Position numbers and translations under genes: made by a program
Origin: Desulfamplus sp.
GTDB taxonomy: Bacteria > Desulfobacterota > Desulfobacteria > Desulfobacterales > Desulfobacteraceae
Length of the DNA stretch: 64,000 nt
Direction of reading: 5' to 3'
NCBI GenBank assembly: GCA_015232455.1
Contig: JADFZQ010000002.1
Location: forward strand, 248,001-312,000
Part shown: one piece after another, positions 17,949 through 27,514 of the stretch
Numbering within the stretch: the first letter of the stretch is position 1
How the letters are laid out: each line of letters opens with the position of its first letter
Notes under the pieces: model-generated
What the model saw: only the letters and a program-made list of their open reading frames with translations
Told to the model about the DNA's origin: nothing
Database searches by the model: none

Positions 17949-19283
17949 CTAATCCGCTCTTATTAGACCGTAGCCATGCTCGCCATGAAGGGATTTGTCT
18001 AACCCTTCTACCTCTTTTTCCACATCAATTCTGAATCCAAGAGTCTTTTCAACTACAATGCAGATAATCAAAGTTCCAATAGCTGCTAAAAGAATCGTTG
18101 CTATTATCCCAACAAGCTGGACAGCTAACTGATTCCACACTGTCCAAATACCTGTTGAAGAGGCTGCGGCTGCCTCTTTCATCCAGCTATCACGGATAAA
18201 GAAAGAGAGCAAGATAACACCAAGACCGCTTCCTACACCATGAATTCCAAAGCAATCTAAGCTGTCATCATATTTAAACTTGGCTTTCAACTGCAAAGCG
18301 TAATAGCAGGCAATAGATGATAATGAGCCAAGAATAATAGCTCCAACAGGTTGTACAACCCCTGCTGCTGGAGTTATAACAACTAATCCTGCAAGGATAC
18401 CTGAGACAAAACCAAGCGAGGTTGCCTTACGAAAAACAACTGCTTCAATAAAAAGCCATGTTAAAGCACCGCTTGCAGCAGATATTTGGGTCATTGTTAA
18501 TGCTCTTGCTGTTTCAAGACCGCTTTGAAGAGTTGAGCCCGCATTGAATCCAAACCATCCTACCCACAGAAGACCAGCTCCCATTATAGTCATAACAAGG
18601 TTGTTAGGATTTACTACAGTGTTAGGATAACCTTTACGAACCCCAAGATATATTGCCACAACAAGAGCACTTGTTCCTGCAGAAACGTGTATAACCATTC
18701 CTCCTGCAAGATCTATTACGCCCAATGCACCAATATTATGAAGCCAGCCATCTGTTGCCCATACCCAATGACAAAGAGGACAATAAATAAAGAGAAACCA
18801 GAGTGCAATGAACATTGTATATCCCTTGAAATATACCCTTTCAGCAAGAGCTCCACTTATCAGAGCAGGGGTAATAATCGCAAATTTTCCTTGAAACATT
18901 GCGATTACGTATTCTGGGATTCCATCAGTAATCATATCATCAATGCCCTTTAGAAAAAAGTAATCACTATTCCAGCCAATAATACCACCCATTATGTTTT
19001 TACCAAATGTGAGCGAATACCCACATATAACCCATAAGACACCTATGATTGCCAAAGAGACATAAGTGTGCATCATTGTCCCTATTACATTCTTAGTTCT
19101 TACAAGACCACCATAAAACATAGCAAGTCCAGGTATCATCAACAATACAAGAGCTGTTGAAATAAGCATCCATGAAGTGCTTCCTGTATCTATGGGACTA
19201 ACTTCCCCTGCAAATACGTAATGTGTTCCAATGACTACAATAGATATTAACAGACTCAATACTTTTATTGTTTTACGCATCAA
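17949..19283 (-). CDS. amt: Ammonium transporter (Amt family)
   Basis: 444 residues with a cleavable signal peptide (ending YVFAGE) and about eleven membrane helices, the usual Amt layout. Family motifs include GLVRTKNV, ALISGALAERVYF, the first pore histidine in GGMVIHVSAGTSALV, GWFGFNAGS, and the second pore histidine in DCFGIHGVGSGLG. It moves ammonium/ammonia across the inner membrane. No glnK/glnB gene is adjacent, which is unusual because the two are often paired. It is divergent from htpG and convergent with the PLP enzyme gene, so it is likely transcribed alone. I found no convincing sigma54 promoter upstream. Confidence 0.95.
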   Translation of the reverse strand: MMRKTIKVLSLLISIVVIGTHYVFAGEVSPIDTGSTSWMLISTALVLLMIPGLAMFYGGLVRTKNVIGTMMHTYVSLAIIGVLWVICGYSLTFGKNIMGGIIGWNSDYFFLKGIDDMITDGIPEYVIAMFQGKFAIITPALISGALAERVYFKGYTMFIALWFLFIYCPLCHWVWATDGWLHNIGALGVIDLAGGMVIHVSAGTSALVVAIYLGVRKGYPNTVVNPNNLVMTIMGAGLLWVGWFGFNAGSTLQSGLETARALTMTQISAASGALTWLFIEAVVFRKATSLGFVSGILAGLVVITPAAGVVQPVGAIILGSLSSIACYYALQLKAKFKYDDSLDCFGIHGVGSGLGVILLSFFIRDSWMKEAAAASSTGIWTVWNQLAVQLVGIIATILLAAIGTLIICIVVEKTLGFRIDVEKEVEGLDKSLHGEHGYGLIRAD

Positions 19284-19777
19284 ATTCTCCTGTAAATTTT
19301 TCTTTTAATGATAATTTTATTTAGATAATTGTAACTGACCAATTTGTTTTGGAACTACAATCGCAATTACCTCTTATAAAATAATGACTATCTCCTTAAA
19401 GGGACAGCAAATGATTAAACTTTGCAGCCCTTTGCATTAATCATACTAACATGTAATTAAGATACAACATCTTGTAATAAAAGGCTTTTTAGATGTCTTA
19501 GTGTATATGAAGATTGATAAATTACGATATTGAAATAAAATTAGCCTTTTTTATTTTGATAAATCTGCGGCAATAGATTCTAAGTTGTTCAGTATTAATA
19601 TTTTATTTTATCATTCCAATGTATTGCTCTTGTTTGAAGTGAGTTTGTAAAAACAATACAAAATTGTCTTCCGAATAGATATTAACTTTCAAATTTGTAA
19701 GAGATTGAACCTGTTAATTCCAAAAATCAAGTTTGCAGTCAAATACTTCTACTTGACAATCTAAATTTTGCATCAAT

Positions 19778-19816
19778 TATTGTTGACGTCAATTGCTGTT
19801 TATTGTTGATGTTAAT
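19778..19816. repeat. Paired direct repeats upstream of htpG, possible operator
   Basis: TATTGTTGACGTCAAT (19778-19793) and TATTGTTGATGTTAAT (19801-19816) differ at two bases and are spaced 23 bases apart, about two helical turns. The first contains the palindrome TTGACGTCAA. The arrangement suits a DNA-binding protein, but no regulator can be named. Confidence 0.35.
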
Positions 19817-19848
19817 ATAAGAGATTGGTCTAATTAACCTCTGCCAAT

Positions 19849-19937
19849 TGTCTGAATCAGGATTCCCAAGATAGAAAGATAAGGCAGGATTTTCTCGTTA
19901 TGGCATCCTTATAATCCTGACCATTCTGATTCAGACA
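19849..19937. repeat. Hairpin-forming interspersed repeat
   Basis: Terminal arms TGTCTGAATCAG (19849-19860) and CTGATTCAGACA (19926-19937) are perfect complements. A second pair, TCAGGATT (19858) and AATCCTGA (19913), is nested inside. From memory, sequences of the form GTCTGAATCAGGATT recur between genes in many bacteria. This looks like a degraded copy of such a palindromic element. Confidence 0.55.
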
Positions 19938-20013
19938 GCCTCAAAAAAATCAGAGCATAACCAGAATTAGAACCAACTCCAATGAACCAACTAAAATATA
20001 CCAGGAGAAAAAA

Positions 20014-21939
20014 ATGAGTAACAGACAAGAAACTTGTGAATTTAAAACCGAAGTTCAGCAGATGCTTCACCTTATTATCAACTCCCTCTATTCTAACCGC
20101 GAAATATTTATCCGCGAACTCATATCAAATGCCTCTGATGCAATAGACAAAGCACGATTTAAAGAGCAGACTGAACCAGCTTTGTTTGAAAAAGATAACA
20201 ATTACCAAATCCGAATTTCAACTGACCCAGAAAAGAAAATTTTTGAAATTTCTGATAATGGAATCGGAATGACCTATGATGAGGTAAACGAAAACATAGG
20301 AACTATTGCAAAAAGCGGTACAGCCGCATTTATGGAGGCTTTGCAAACTTCAAAAGAGCAAAGCGGTTTGACTCCAGAGTTGATTGGTCAATTTGGTGTA
20401 GGTTTTTATAGTGCTTTTATTGCAGCAGACAAAATAACCCTTATCACAAAAGCTGCTGGGGCTGAAAAGGGTGTGAAATGGGTCTCTGATGGAAAAGGGA
20501 GATACTCAATTGAAGAGATTGAAAAAGAGTCAAGAGGCACCACAATAACTCTTGAGTTAAAAGAGCATGGAGAAGATGAACAAGATTTTACAGATGAATA
20601 CACTATCCGCCATGTTGTCAAAAAGCACTCTGATTTTGTAAACTATCCAATTATTATGAATGTTGAGAAGAGCGAGCCAATTCCTGAAAATGAGAGAATT
20701 AAAGGTGCTGATGGCAAACCAATTGGAGATAGTTATAGAAAGGTTAGAAAAGATGAAACTTTAAACTCAATGAAGGCTATATGGGCAAAAAGCAAAGATG
20801 ATGTAACACCTGAAGAATACGAAGAGTTTTACCGCCACATCAGCCACAATTGGGATAAACCTCTTGAGATAATCCACAAGAGATTTGAAGGCGTAACAGA
20901 GTATGATTCACTTCTATTTATCCCTTCCAAGGCTCCGTTTGACCTTTTCCGTCCAGAGAGAAAGCACGGAATGCAGCTCTATTGCAAACGTGTATTTATA
21001 ATGGATGACTGCAAAGAGCTTCTGCCTGAATATTTAGGTTTTATTCAAGGTGTTGTTGATGCTCCAGACCTAAATCTCAATGTCAGCCGCGAGATTCTCC
21101 AAGAAGATAGGCTTGTTAGAAATATCCGCAAGAATTTGGTTAAAAAGATTTTTTCAACCCTTGAAGAGATGGATAAGGAGAAATTTGAATCTTTTTATAA
21201 TGAGTTTGGTCAGGTTCTTAAAGCTGGTATCCCAACTGATTTTGAAAATAAAGATCGTATTGCATCTTTGCTTAGATATAAAACTACAAAATCAGACGGC
21301 AAATATGTTACTTTAAACGAATATATTGAGAGAATGCCAGAGGGTCAAAAAGATATTTACTACATCACTGGCGAAAACTTAAATGCTCTTATAAACAGCC
21401 CGCTTCTTGAGACCTTAAAGGCAAAAGATTACGAGGTTCTTTTAATGGTTGATCCTGTTGATGAGTGGGTTACCCAATCTTTGCATGAATATAAGGAGAA
21501 AAAACTTAAAAGTGCAGAAAAAGGAGACCTTGAGCTTGATAAGGTTGATGAGACTAAAAAGGGTGAATACACGGCTCTATTTGGATTTATCAAAGGTAAA
21601 CTTGAAGATAAGGTCAAAGAGGTTCAAATCTCTAATAGGCTCAAAGATTCTGTTTCATGTCTCTCTGCTGATGATTACGGCATGAGTGCATATATGGAGA
21701 AGATTATGAAAGCCACAGGTCAAACTGCACCTGTGCAAAAAAGGTCGTTGGAACTTAATATAAACCATCCATTAATTGCCAAAATGAAGCACATCTTTGA
21801 GACCGACACTACTAATCCAATTCTTAAAGATTACAGCGAAATCTTGCTTGATATTGCAGTTGTAAGTGAAGGTGGCAAAATTGATAACCCAGCAAGGTTT
21901 AGCCAGCTTATTGGCGATATTATGGCAAAATCCATTTAA
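20014..21939 (+). CDS. htpG: Molecular chaperone HtpG (Hsp90)
   Basis: 641 residues, full length. The N-terminal ATPase domain shows [26 protein letters not shown] and [12 protein letters not shown]. The middle domain contains [20 protein letters not shown], and the C-terminal dimerisation region is present. It is an ATP-driven cytoplasmic chaperone that helps fold and stabilise client proteins under stress. An AGGAG site precedes the ATG. It appears to be a single-gene unit, with a long untranslated or promoter region upstream and a cluster of hairpins downstream. Confidence 0.97.
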   Translation: MSNRQETCEFKTEVQQMLHLIINSLYSNREIFIRELISNASDAIDKARFKEQTEPALFEKDNNYQIRISTDPEKKIFEISDNGIGMTYDEVNENIGTIAKSGTAAFMEALQTSKEQSGLTPELIGQFGVGFYSAFIAADKITLITKAAGAEKGVKWVSDGKGRYSIEEIEKESRGTTITLELKEHGEDEQDFTDEYTIRHVVKKHSDFVNYPIIMNVEKSEPIPENERIKGADGKPIGDSYRKVRKDETLNSMKAIWAKSKDDVTPEEYEEFYRHISHNWDKPLEIIHKRFEGVTEYDSLLFIPSKAPFDLFRPERKHGMQLYCKRVFIMDDCKELLPEYLGFIQGVVDAPDLNLNVSREILQEDRLVRNIRKNLVKKIFSTLEEMDKEKFESFYNEFGQVLKAGIPTDFENKDRIASLLRYKTTKSDGKYVTLNEYIERMPEGQKDIYYITGENLNALINSPLLETLKAKDYEVLLMVDPVDEWVTQSLHEYKEKKLKSAEKGDLELDKVDETKKGEYTALFGFIKGKLEDKVKEVQISNRLKDSVSCLSADDYGMSAYMEKIMKATGQTAPVQKRSLELNINHPLIAKMKHIFETDTTNPILKDYSEILLDIAVVSEGGKIDNPARFSQLIGDIMAKSI

Positions 21940-22003
21940 GCCAAGTTTTACAGGGTAATATATACTCTAAAAGGTCATAAATTGAGTTTTTATTTAATCT
22001 TTC

Positions 22004-22092
22004 AGCCGATGGTTAAAACCATCGGCTAAGTTAAAAGAAGTCCTCTTAAGAGGACTTAAATAAAGTTAGCCCAGAGCTTTAGCTCTGGGCTA
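22004..22092. repeat. Cluster of three perfect palindromes (REP-like)
   Basis: Three hairpins stand in a row: AGCCGATGGTT/AACCATCGGCT (22004-22027), AAGTCCTCTT/AAGAGGACTT (22038-22057) and TAGCCCAGAGCT/AGCTCTGGGCTA (22067-22092). Every stem is perfect and the spacers are short. The cluster lies between htpG and rimO and could act as a terminator. The composition suggests a repeat element of the REP/RAYT type, although no RAYT transposase gene is in the window. Confidence 0.65.
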
Positions 22093-22153
22093 TAAAATAT
22101 TGCTTATCTAAAATTAAATCTACAAAACTAAACATTTAAAAAACAGTGGTTTA

Positions 22154-23644
22154 ATGAAAATATACCTTGAAAGCCTTGGCTGTTGCCGAAATCAGATAGA
22201 CAGTGAAGTGATGTTAGGACGACTTGCATCTAATCACCATGAAATTTGCGATGATCCTTCAGAAGCTGAAGTTATTATAGTAAATACCTGCGGGTTTATA
22301 GCTTCTGCCTCGTCAGAGGCTATTGACACAATTTTGGAGCTTGCTGAATATAAAAAAACTGGTTCATGTAAACGTCTTGTGGTTACAGGGTGTCTGCCTG
22401 AGCGTTTTCGTGATGACACGCTTACAGAGGCACTTCCAGAGGTTGATGCTTTTCTTGGAATTGGTGCTTGTGATGATATTGTAAAAGCAGTTGAATATAA
22501 GCAAAATCCCCTACCCTCTTCACCCTCCTTTTTATTAAGAGATCAAGAATCAAGAGGAAAAGAGAGGTTGATTATTCTTCCTGATCCATCTGCAAGGCAG
22601 TTTCAAGGGTATCCTCTTCCACGCCTTCTTACCTTGAACTATTCTGCATATATAAAAATATCAGAAGGATGTAATCGCAAATGCACCTACTGCATCATTC
22701 CAAAACTTCGCGGCAGACAAAGAAGCCGAACAATTGAAGATATTACAGCAGAAGCAGTGCATTTTATAAAAAATGGTGTTAAAGAGCTTATCTTTGTTGG
22801 AGAGAATACCACAGATTATGGAATTGACCTTGTTAAAACGCCTAATCTTGCTGAGCTTTTGGAGCGTATTTCAATAGAGGTGAATAACTATTATCCTTTA
22901 TATTTAACTGATAAAGAGCTGCCATCAAATAACAATCTGCCAATAAATAAAGAGTTACCGCCAATATGGCTTAGACTCTTATACACTCACCCATCTTCAA
23001 TTACAAAAGAGGTAATTGAAAGGATTGCATCTCTTGAAAATTTTTGCACCTATTTTGATGTGCCTGTTCAACACGCAAGCTCAAAGATATTAAAAAGAAT
23101 GGGAAGAGATTATAACTTAGATGATCTTTACAGGCTCTTTGAATCAATAAGAGAGATAGCTCCTGACGCAGCTTTAAGAACTACTTTAATCACAGGTTTT
23201 CCCGGAGAAACAGATAAAGATTTTACAACTCTTCTTAAATTTGTTGAAGATATAAAGTTTGATCATCTTGGAGTTTTTGCCTATTCAGATTCAGAAGACC
23301 TTGCATCTCACCATTTAAAGAGCCATGTTCCTGAAAATATTGCAGAAGAGCGGCTTGATATTATTATGGCAGCTCAATCTCAAATATCTGAAAATATAAA
23401 CAAAAAATATATGGATAAGAGTTTGGCAGTACTTGTCGAAGAAAATCCTGATGAAGGAATTTATCTTGGTAGAACCTCCTTTCAAGCACCAGAAGTTGAT
23501 GGAATAACATTTATTTATGGGTCAAACCTTGAAATTGGCGGCTTTGTTGATATAAAGATTACAGAAACACATGAATATGACCTTGCAGGAGAACACTCAA
23601 GTTATGACCCATCTGCTGAATCAAAAAACACCAAAAGAGTTTGA
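22154..23644 (+). CDS. rimO: Ribosomal protein uS12 methylthiotransferase RimO
   Basis: 496 residues against roughly 440 in most species. The UPF0004 domain has the three cluster cysteines (ESLGCCRNQIDSEVML, NTCGF, TGCLPERF). The radical SAM motif CNRKCTYC is at residues 173-180, followed by a TRAM-like C-terminus. The LGCCRNQIDSE signature favours RimO over MiaB. The enzyme adds a methylthio group to an aspartate of ribosomal protein S12. The extra length comes from insertions near 118-150 and 245-275 rich in Pro, Ser and Asn. The next gene overlaps its 3' end. Confidence 0.9.
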   Translation: MKIYLESLGCCRNQIDSEVMLGRLASNHHEICDDPSEAEVIIVNTCGFIASASSEAIDTILELAEYKKTGSCKRLVVTGCLPERFRDDTLTEALPEVDAFLGIGACDDIVKAVEYKQNPLPSSPSFLLRDQESRGKERLIILPDPSARQFQGYPLPRLLTLNYSAYIKISEGCNRKCTYCIIPKLRGRQRSRTIEDITAEAVHFIKNGVKELIFVGENTTDYGIDLVKTPNLAELLERISIEVNNYYPLYLTDKELPSNNNLPINKELPPIWLRLLYTHPSSITKEVIERIASLENFCTYFDVPVQHASSKILKRMGRDYNLDDLYRLFESIREIAPDAALRTTLITGFPGETDKDFTTLLKFVEDIKFDHLGVFAYSDSEDLASHHLKSHVPENIAEERLDIIMAAQSQISENINKKYMDKSLAVLVEENPDEGIYLGRTSFQAPEVDGITFIYGSNLEIGGFVDIKITETHEYDLAGEHSSYDPSAESKNTKRV

Positions 23645-24818
23645 ACCATCTAATCCATCTACAAACACAAACTCACCGCAACCAACTTATAATGCACCAA
23701 CTTTGAAAATAATGCCCCACAATGAACTAAAAAATAAAATCCTCTCAAAAGTCAGAACTGACCTTGCAGATATTGAAAAAGCTCTTCGCGATAACTTAAC
23801 TCCAAACCTCTTTCTTGTATCTGAAATTGCGGGACACTTGCTATTTAGCGGTGGAAAAAGGCTACGCCCACTTTTGATGCTTTTAAGTTCAAGGTTATGC
23901 ACTCAAACTCTCAATAAGATTGATGTAGAAAGCTCAACAAGCCAACAGTTGCCAAGTGAAAATTCAGTTGATTTATTTGTTAAATTTTCCACCATATTTG
24001 AATATCTCCACGCTGCAACCCTTCTTCATGATGACGTAGTTGATGAGGCTCAGATGCGGCGTGGCAGACCTTCTGCTCATTCTAAGTGGAGTGTTCCAAA
24101 AGTTGTGCTGACTGGTGATTTTCTGCTTGCACGATCACTTAGCCTTGCTGCTGAAACAAAAATTCCTGAAATAATAGCTATAATGGCAAAAATCACTGAG
24201 GATATGTCACAAGGCGAAATTGAACAGATGGAATATAAAAGGAAAGTTGATCTAACAGAATCTCAATATTTGAAGATTATTGAGCGTAAAACTGCTGTAT
24301 TGATTCAAGGAGCATGCAGAAGTGGAGCTATAATTGCCCATGCAGGCATAAAAAAAAATTTTCTTGAACTGGAAGAAGCTCTTGATAGATATGGCTATCA
24401 TCTTGGCATTGCGTTCCAGATGGCTGACGATCTTCTTGATTACACAGGTGATGCTGCCGCACTTGGCAAAAACCCAGGGGCTGATATTCGTGAAGGTAAA
24501 CTTACTCTTCCTCTTATTCATGCACTTTCAAAAGCCAATGGTGAAGATAGCGAAATTATGAAAAATATCATCATAAATTGTTGCGGTAAGTCAGAGGATT
24601 TTAACAGTAAGAGTAAGCCAGAGGGTTTTAATAGCAGCTTGGATAACTTTCCGTTGATGCTTGAGAAAATAAATAAATATAAAGGTATTGAATACACAGA
24701 GTTGCAGGCAAAACACCATGTTGAACAGGCAAAAAAAAGCCTTGAGATATTTCAAGAGTGTGAAGCCAAAGAGATACTAATGCTGCTTGCTGATTATTCA
24801 ATTTCAAGAACAGTATAA
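23604..24818 (+). CDS. Polyprenyl diphosphate synthase (IspB-like)
   Basis: 404 residues from the ATG at 23604, preferred because an AGGAG lies about 11 bases upstream; the frame is also open from 23571. The two aspartate-rich motifs are DDVVDEAQMRRGRPS and MADDLLDYTGD, and the GGKRLRP substrate motif is present. This is a trans-prenyltransferase that builds the quinone side chain or a related C30-C50 prenyl chain. The gene overlaps rimO by 41 bases. Non-conserved Ser/Asn-rich insertions occur near residues 80-95 and 330-350; the latter includes a short internal duplication in the DNA. The N-terminal 35 residues are low-complexity. Confidence 0.88.
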   Translation: MTHLLNQKTPKEFEPSNPSTNTNSPQPTYNAPTLKIMPHNELKNKILSKVRTDLADIEKALRDNLTPNLFLVSEIAGHLLFSGGKRLRPLLMLLSSRLCTQTLNKIDVESSTSQQLPSENSVDLFVKFSTIFEYLHAATLLHDDVVDEAQMRRGRPSAHSKWSVPKVVLTGDFLLARSLSLAAETKIPEIIAIMAKITEDMSQGEIEQMEYKRKVDLTESQYLKIIERKTAVLIQGACRSGAIIAHAGIKKNFLELEEALDRYGYHLGIAFQMADDLLDYTGDAAALGKNPGADIREGKLTLPLIHALSKANGEDSEIMKNIIINCCGKSEDFNSKSKPEGFNSSLDNFPLMLEKINKYKGIEYTELQAKHHVEQAKKSLEIFQECEAKEILMLLADYSISRTV

Positions 24819-24821
24819 GTA

Positions 24822-24847
24822 TAGCCCTGAAATAAAGTTCAGGGCTA
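24822..24847. terminator. Bidirectional stem-loop between convergent genes
   Basis: TAGCCCTGAA (24822-24831) and TTCAGGGCTA (24838-24847) form a perfect 10-bp stem with a 6-base loop, between the ends of the prenyl synthase and DUF362 genes. The T tract is poor on either strand. Confidence 0.55.
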
Positions 24848-24859
24848 AGATATTATCTA

Positions 24860-26080
24860 TTACCCCCATGTAAGCGTTTTAATATTCTCAAGGTGATACT
24901 TACGACTACCAAGACCTATCTCTTCTGCATATTCAAGTTGTCTCTCCCAGTTTACTTCTGGATAAAGCCCTTTAAATTTATCTTCCCCTGGAAGAGTATT
25001 TTTTTTCAGGCATGAATTTGTAAGAGCCGCTTCTGCATTAATTAAATCAACAGATGCCTGATCAATTGCTACAGGGTCTTTAGATGCTAAAATACCAATG
25101 TCTCTTACAATTGGTGTATCATTGTATGGCATACAGTCACATGCTGGCGATATATCCATAATAAAGTTTATAAAAAACGATTTATCTTTCTTGTTTTTAA
25201 GAACCCCAAGGGTATATTCCATCATCTTCTCAAGAAATACAGGAATTGTTTGATTCCATTGTATATTTACAGAAGCAGTTGGACATCTTAAAATACACTC
25301 TCCGCAACCAATACAAAGTTTTTGGTTAATTGTTGCTTTTTTAACTCTTTTTTTACCTTCTGTTTTTTTACTCTCTTGATCTGTTTGGTGAATTAATATA
25401 GGTGCAAGTGAACTATCCTCAGAAGATGAATCTGCAAAATCAAGCGATATTGCATTACCAGGACAGTGATCAGCACAGCTTCCACAACCTATGCAAGTTT
25501 TTTTCTTTACCTTTGGACTTACATTTGAATGTTGATCAAGTTTGCCCTTTCTTGACGCACAACCCATTCCTAAATTTTTCAATGTCCCGCCAAACCCTGA
25601 AAGTTCATGCCCTTTTACATGGGCAACTGAAATCAAAGCATCAGCAGAGATAATTTCACTACCAATATAGACCTCTTTGCAGTGCTTTTGATTAACCTCT
25701 ACAGCAACTTCACTTTTGCCCCTCAAGCCATCGGCAATTATAATTGGCGTAGAGTCCATACTTGAGTAGGCAAAACCATTCTCAATAGCAGTTTTTATAT
25801 GAGATGGGCTATCGCTTCTTGTGCCTGCATAAAGAGTGTTGGCATCTGTTAAAAATGGTATAGCTTTATTTTTTCTTACTGCTTTTATAATTCTACTAAT
25901 ATATGGAGGTCTTATAAATGCTACGTTGCCCCGCTCACCAAAATGGATTTTTACTGCTGCAAGGTCATCTTTTGATACAATATCCATAATACCAGCAGCT
26001 TCAATAAGTCTTTGAATCTTATCAGGAACATTTTCTCTTGATGTTGCTTTAAAATCTGCGAAATATACAGTTGAGATCAT
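24860..26080 (-). CDS. DUF362 family protein with two [4Fe-4S] clusters
   Basis: 406 residues. The DUF362 core includes VKIHFGERGNVAFIRP, DANTLYAGTRSDSPSH, VAHVKGHELSGFGGTLKNLG minus nothing, and later DPVAIDQASVDLI. Two ferredoxin motifs are inserted (CIGCGSCADHCPGNAI and CIGCGECILRCPTASV). It is cytoplasmic and probably an electron-transfer or redox-linked protein; the exact reaction of this family is not established. AAGGAG precedes the ATG. A short Ser/Lys-rich insertion separates the two clusters. Confidence 0.85.
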   Translation of the reverse strand: MISTVYFADFKATSRENVPDKIQRLIEAAGIMDIVSKDDLAAVKIHFGERGNVAFIRPPYISRIIKAVRKNKAIPFLTDANTLYAGTRSDSPSHIKTAIENGFAYSSMDSTPIIIADGLRGKSEVAVEVNQKHCKEVYIGSEIISADALISVAHVKGHELSGFGGTLKNLGMGCASRKGKLDQHSNVSPKVKKKTCIGCGSCADHCPGNAISLDFADSSSEDSSLAPILIHQTDQESKKTEGKKRVKKATINQKLCIGCGECILRCPTASVNIQWNQTIPVFLEKMMEYTLGVLKNKKDKSFFINFIMDISPACDCMPYNDTPIVRDIGILASKDPVAIDQASVDLINAEAALTNSCLKKNTLPGEDKFKGLYPEVNWERQLEYAEEIGLGSRKYHLENIKTLTWG

Positions 26081-26159
26081 GCTTATTACTCCTTTTTATA
26101 ATTTGTATTATTAAACTTAGGAATGGGAATAAAATGACACCATAAATTTATCCAAATTG

Positions 26160-26187
26160 GTAGAGACGCACGGTTATGGGTCTCTAC
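26160..26187. repeat. Short palindromic repeat copy
   Basis: GTAGAGAC (26160-26167) and GTCTCTAC (26180-26187) flank a 12-base centre. From memory, palindromes beginning GTAGAGACGC recur between genes in several bacterial phyla. This copy has lost inner pairing (GCACGGTTATGG). Confidence 0.45.
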
Positions 26188-26226
26188 TATCTATTTAAAC
26201 CATAAATCATTGCATTAAAAAAAACT

Positions 26227-27384
26227 CTAAAATCTCTCAATTAATTTATTTATTATAAATGTGCTTTCTCTTAAAGCCTGCTCGCTAAAAGACCCAAACC
26301 ACTTTGCAGTTTCATTAAACTTTTCAACAAATAACTCTTTATCGTTATTTTCAAGCATATCAAGCTGTTCGTTTAGAGACAATACAAAATCTTTTAGTAA
26401 TTTTCGTCTTGAAGGAGTTGCAAATACTATTTCAGAATATAAAGAGCTATCTTGAGCAAATAGCCTTCCTACCATTCCCATCTCAAGTCTGTAAATCGGG
26501 CTTGAAAACTCAAGAGTTCTGTGTAGTCCAATTTCCCTTTTTGAGAGAAACTGCCCAAAACAGAAAGTTGCAAAGTGCCGTAAAGCCTGAACAATATCCA
26601 TTATCTCATCATGCTCTTTAGCAGTTGAACTTACAACTATAGCTCCCCAAAGAATCAACTGATCAATAAGCCATTGACACTTTTCTGGTTCTCTGCCCTG
26701 AGTGATTGCTATAATCTGTTTGTCAAGAGTTGGACATGTAGGACCAAAGAGAGGGTGTAGCCCTAAGACAGGGCCTTTATGGACTTTTAGCATCTCATTA
26801 AGAGGGGCTGTTTTAATACTTGTTAAATCTGCAAGCAGGGCTTCTTTAGGTAAATAAGGTGCAATACGTTGGATAGTCTCAAGAGTTACATGAATAGGAA
26901 CAGATATAAGGACAAGATCAATATCTGTGCAGAGAGATTCAACTTTATCCCAATTATTTTCAGACAATATTCTCACTTCATAACCAGATGTTGTAAAAAA
27001 CCAAGCAAAATAGCTTCCCATCTGCCCAAAACCACCGACAATTAAAACCTTTGCTCCAACTCTAACTCCTTGCTGTTTCATCTCTACAGTTTGATGAATT
27101 CTTGAGTTTCTTAAAATAACCCGATATAGCTCTTCAATAAAGTCTGGATCCATATCTCTTTGTTGAGCTTCTGATCGTAGCTTTGATATAAGGTCTTCTT
27201 CTCTTGCAGGGTGAAATACTGGCATATTGTGTTTTTTTTTAAGAGTAACTACCTTTTGCACCTCTAAAAATCTTTTTGAGATCAAGGTGAGAATCTGCTC
27301 ATCAATTTGATCTATTTGATCGCGTAGCTTTTTTATCTCTATGTCAAAGTCATTTTGGACAATATTTGGTATATCATCGGACAT
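26227..27384 (-). CDS. tyrA: Bifunctional chorismate mutase / prephenate dehydrogenase (TyrA, T-protein)
   Basis: 385 residues. An AroQ-type chorismate mutase domain (about 12-95; LRDQIDQIDEQILTLISKR) precedes a prephenate dehydrogenase domain whose NAD motif is VGGFGQMGSYFAWFF. Further motifs are LADLTSIKTAPLNEML, GLHPLFGPT and the active-site region ALRHFATFCFGQFL. It converts chorismate to prephenate and then to 4-hydroxyphenylpyruvate for tyrosine synthesis. The arrangement is the enterobacterial T-protein type. No other aromatic amino acid genes are nearby. Confidence 0.93.
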   Translation of the reverse strand: MSDDIPNIVQNDFDIEIKKLRDQIDQIDEQILTLISKRFLEVQKVVTLKKKHNMPVFHPAREEDLISKLRSEAQQRDMDPDFIEELYRVILRNSRIHQTVEMKQQGVRVGAKVLIVGGFGQMGSYFAWFFTTSGYEVRILSENNWDKVESLCTDIDLVLISVPIHVTLETIQRIAPYLPKEALLADLTSIKTAPLNEMLKVHKGPVLGLHPLFGPTCPTLDKQIIAITQGREPEKCQWLIDQLILWGAIVVSSTAKEHDEIMDIVQALRHFATFCFGQFLSKREIGLHRTLEFSSPIYRLEMGMVGRLFAQDSSLYSEIVFATPSRRKLLKDFVLSLNEQLDMLENNDKELFVEKFNETAKWFGSFSEQALRESTFIINKLIERF

Positions 27385-27514
27385 TTTAATATACTCCGTT
27401 TGAAATATTTAATAATAGGAAGATTAAATTATTAGAGAGACAAGTACATCTCATAAAGAACATTATGAAAGCCTTAAAAGATGGTCTAACAGTAGTGGAT
27501 AAGTGGAACAAGAA

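Larger units (their letters stand above)
19284..20013. other. Long intergenic region between amt and htpG
   Basis: 730 bases between divergent genes, so it must contain both promoters. It holds two 16-mer direct repeats (19778-19816) and a hairpin repeat (19849-19937), described separately. The rest is AT-rich with no coding potential. No CIRCE-type element was seen upstream of htpG. Confidence 0.6.

Noticed and set aside
17778..17966. Short rightward open frame after the PLP enzyme gene
   Set aside because: It has no ribosome site, has no recognisable protein features and runs into the 3' end of the ammonium transporter gene; the stretch is better explained as a terminator region.
19284..19450. 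Sigma54 promoter for the ammonium transporter
   Set aside because: No GG-N10-GC pair with acceptable flanking bases was found on the leftward strand.
23571..23603. Upstream ATG of the polyprenyl synthase frame as the true start
   Set aside because: It has no ribosome site and would lengthen the overlap with rimO; the ATG at 23604 has AGGAG upstream.
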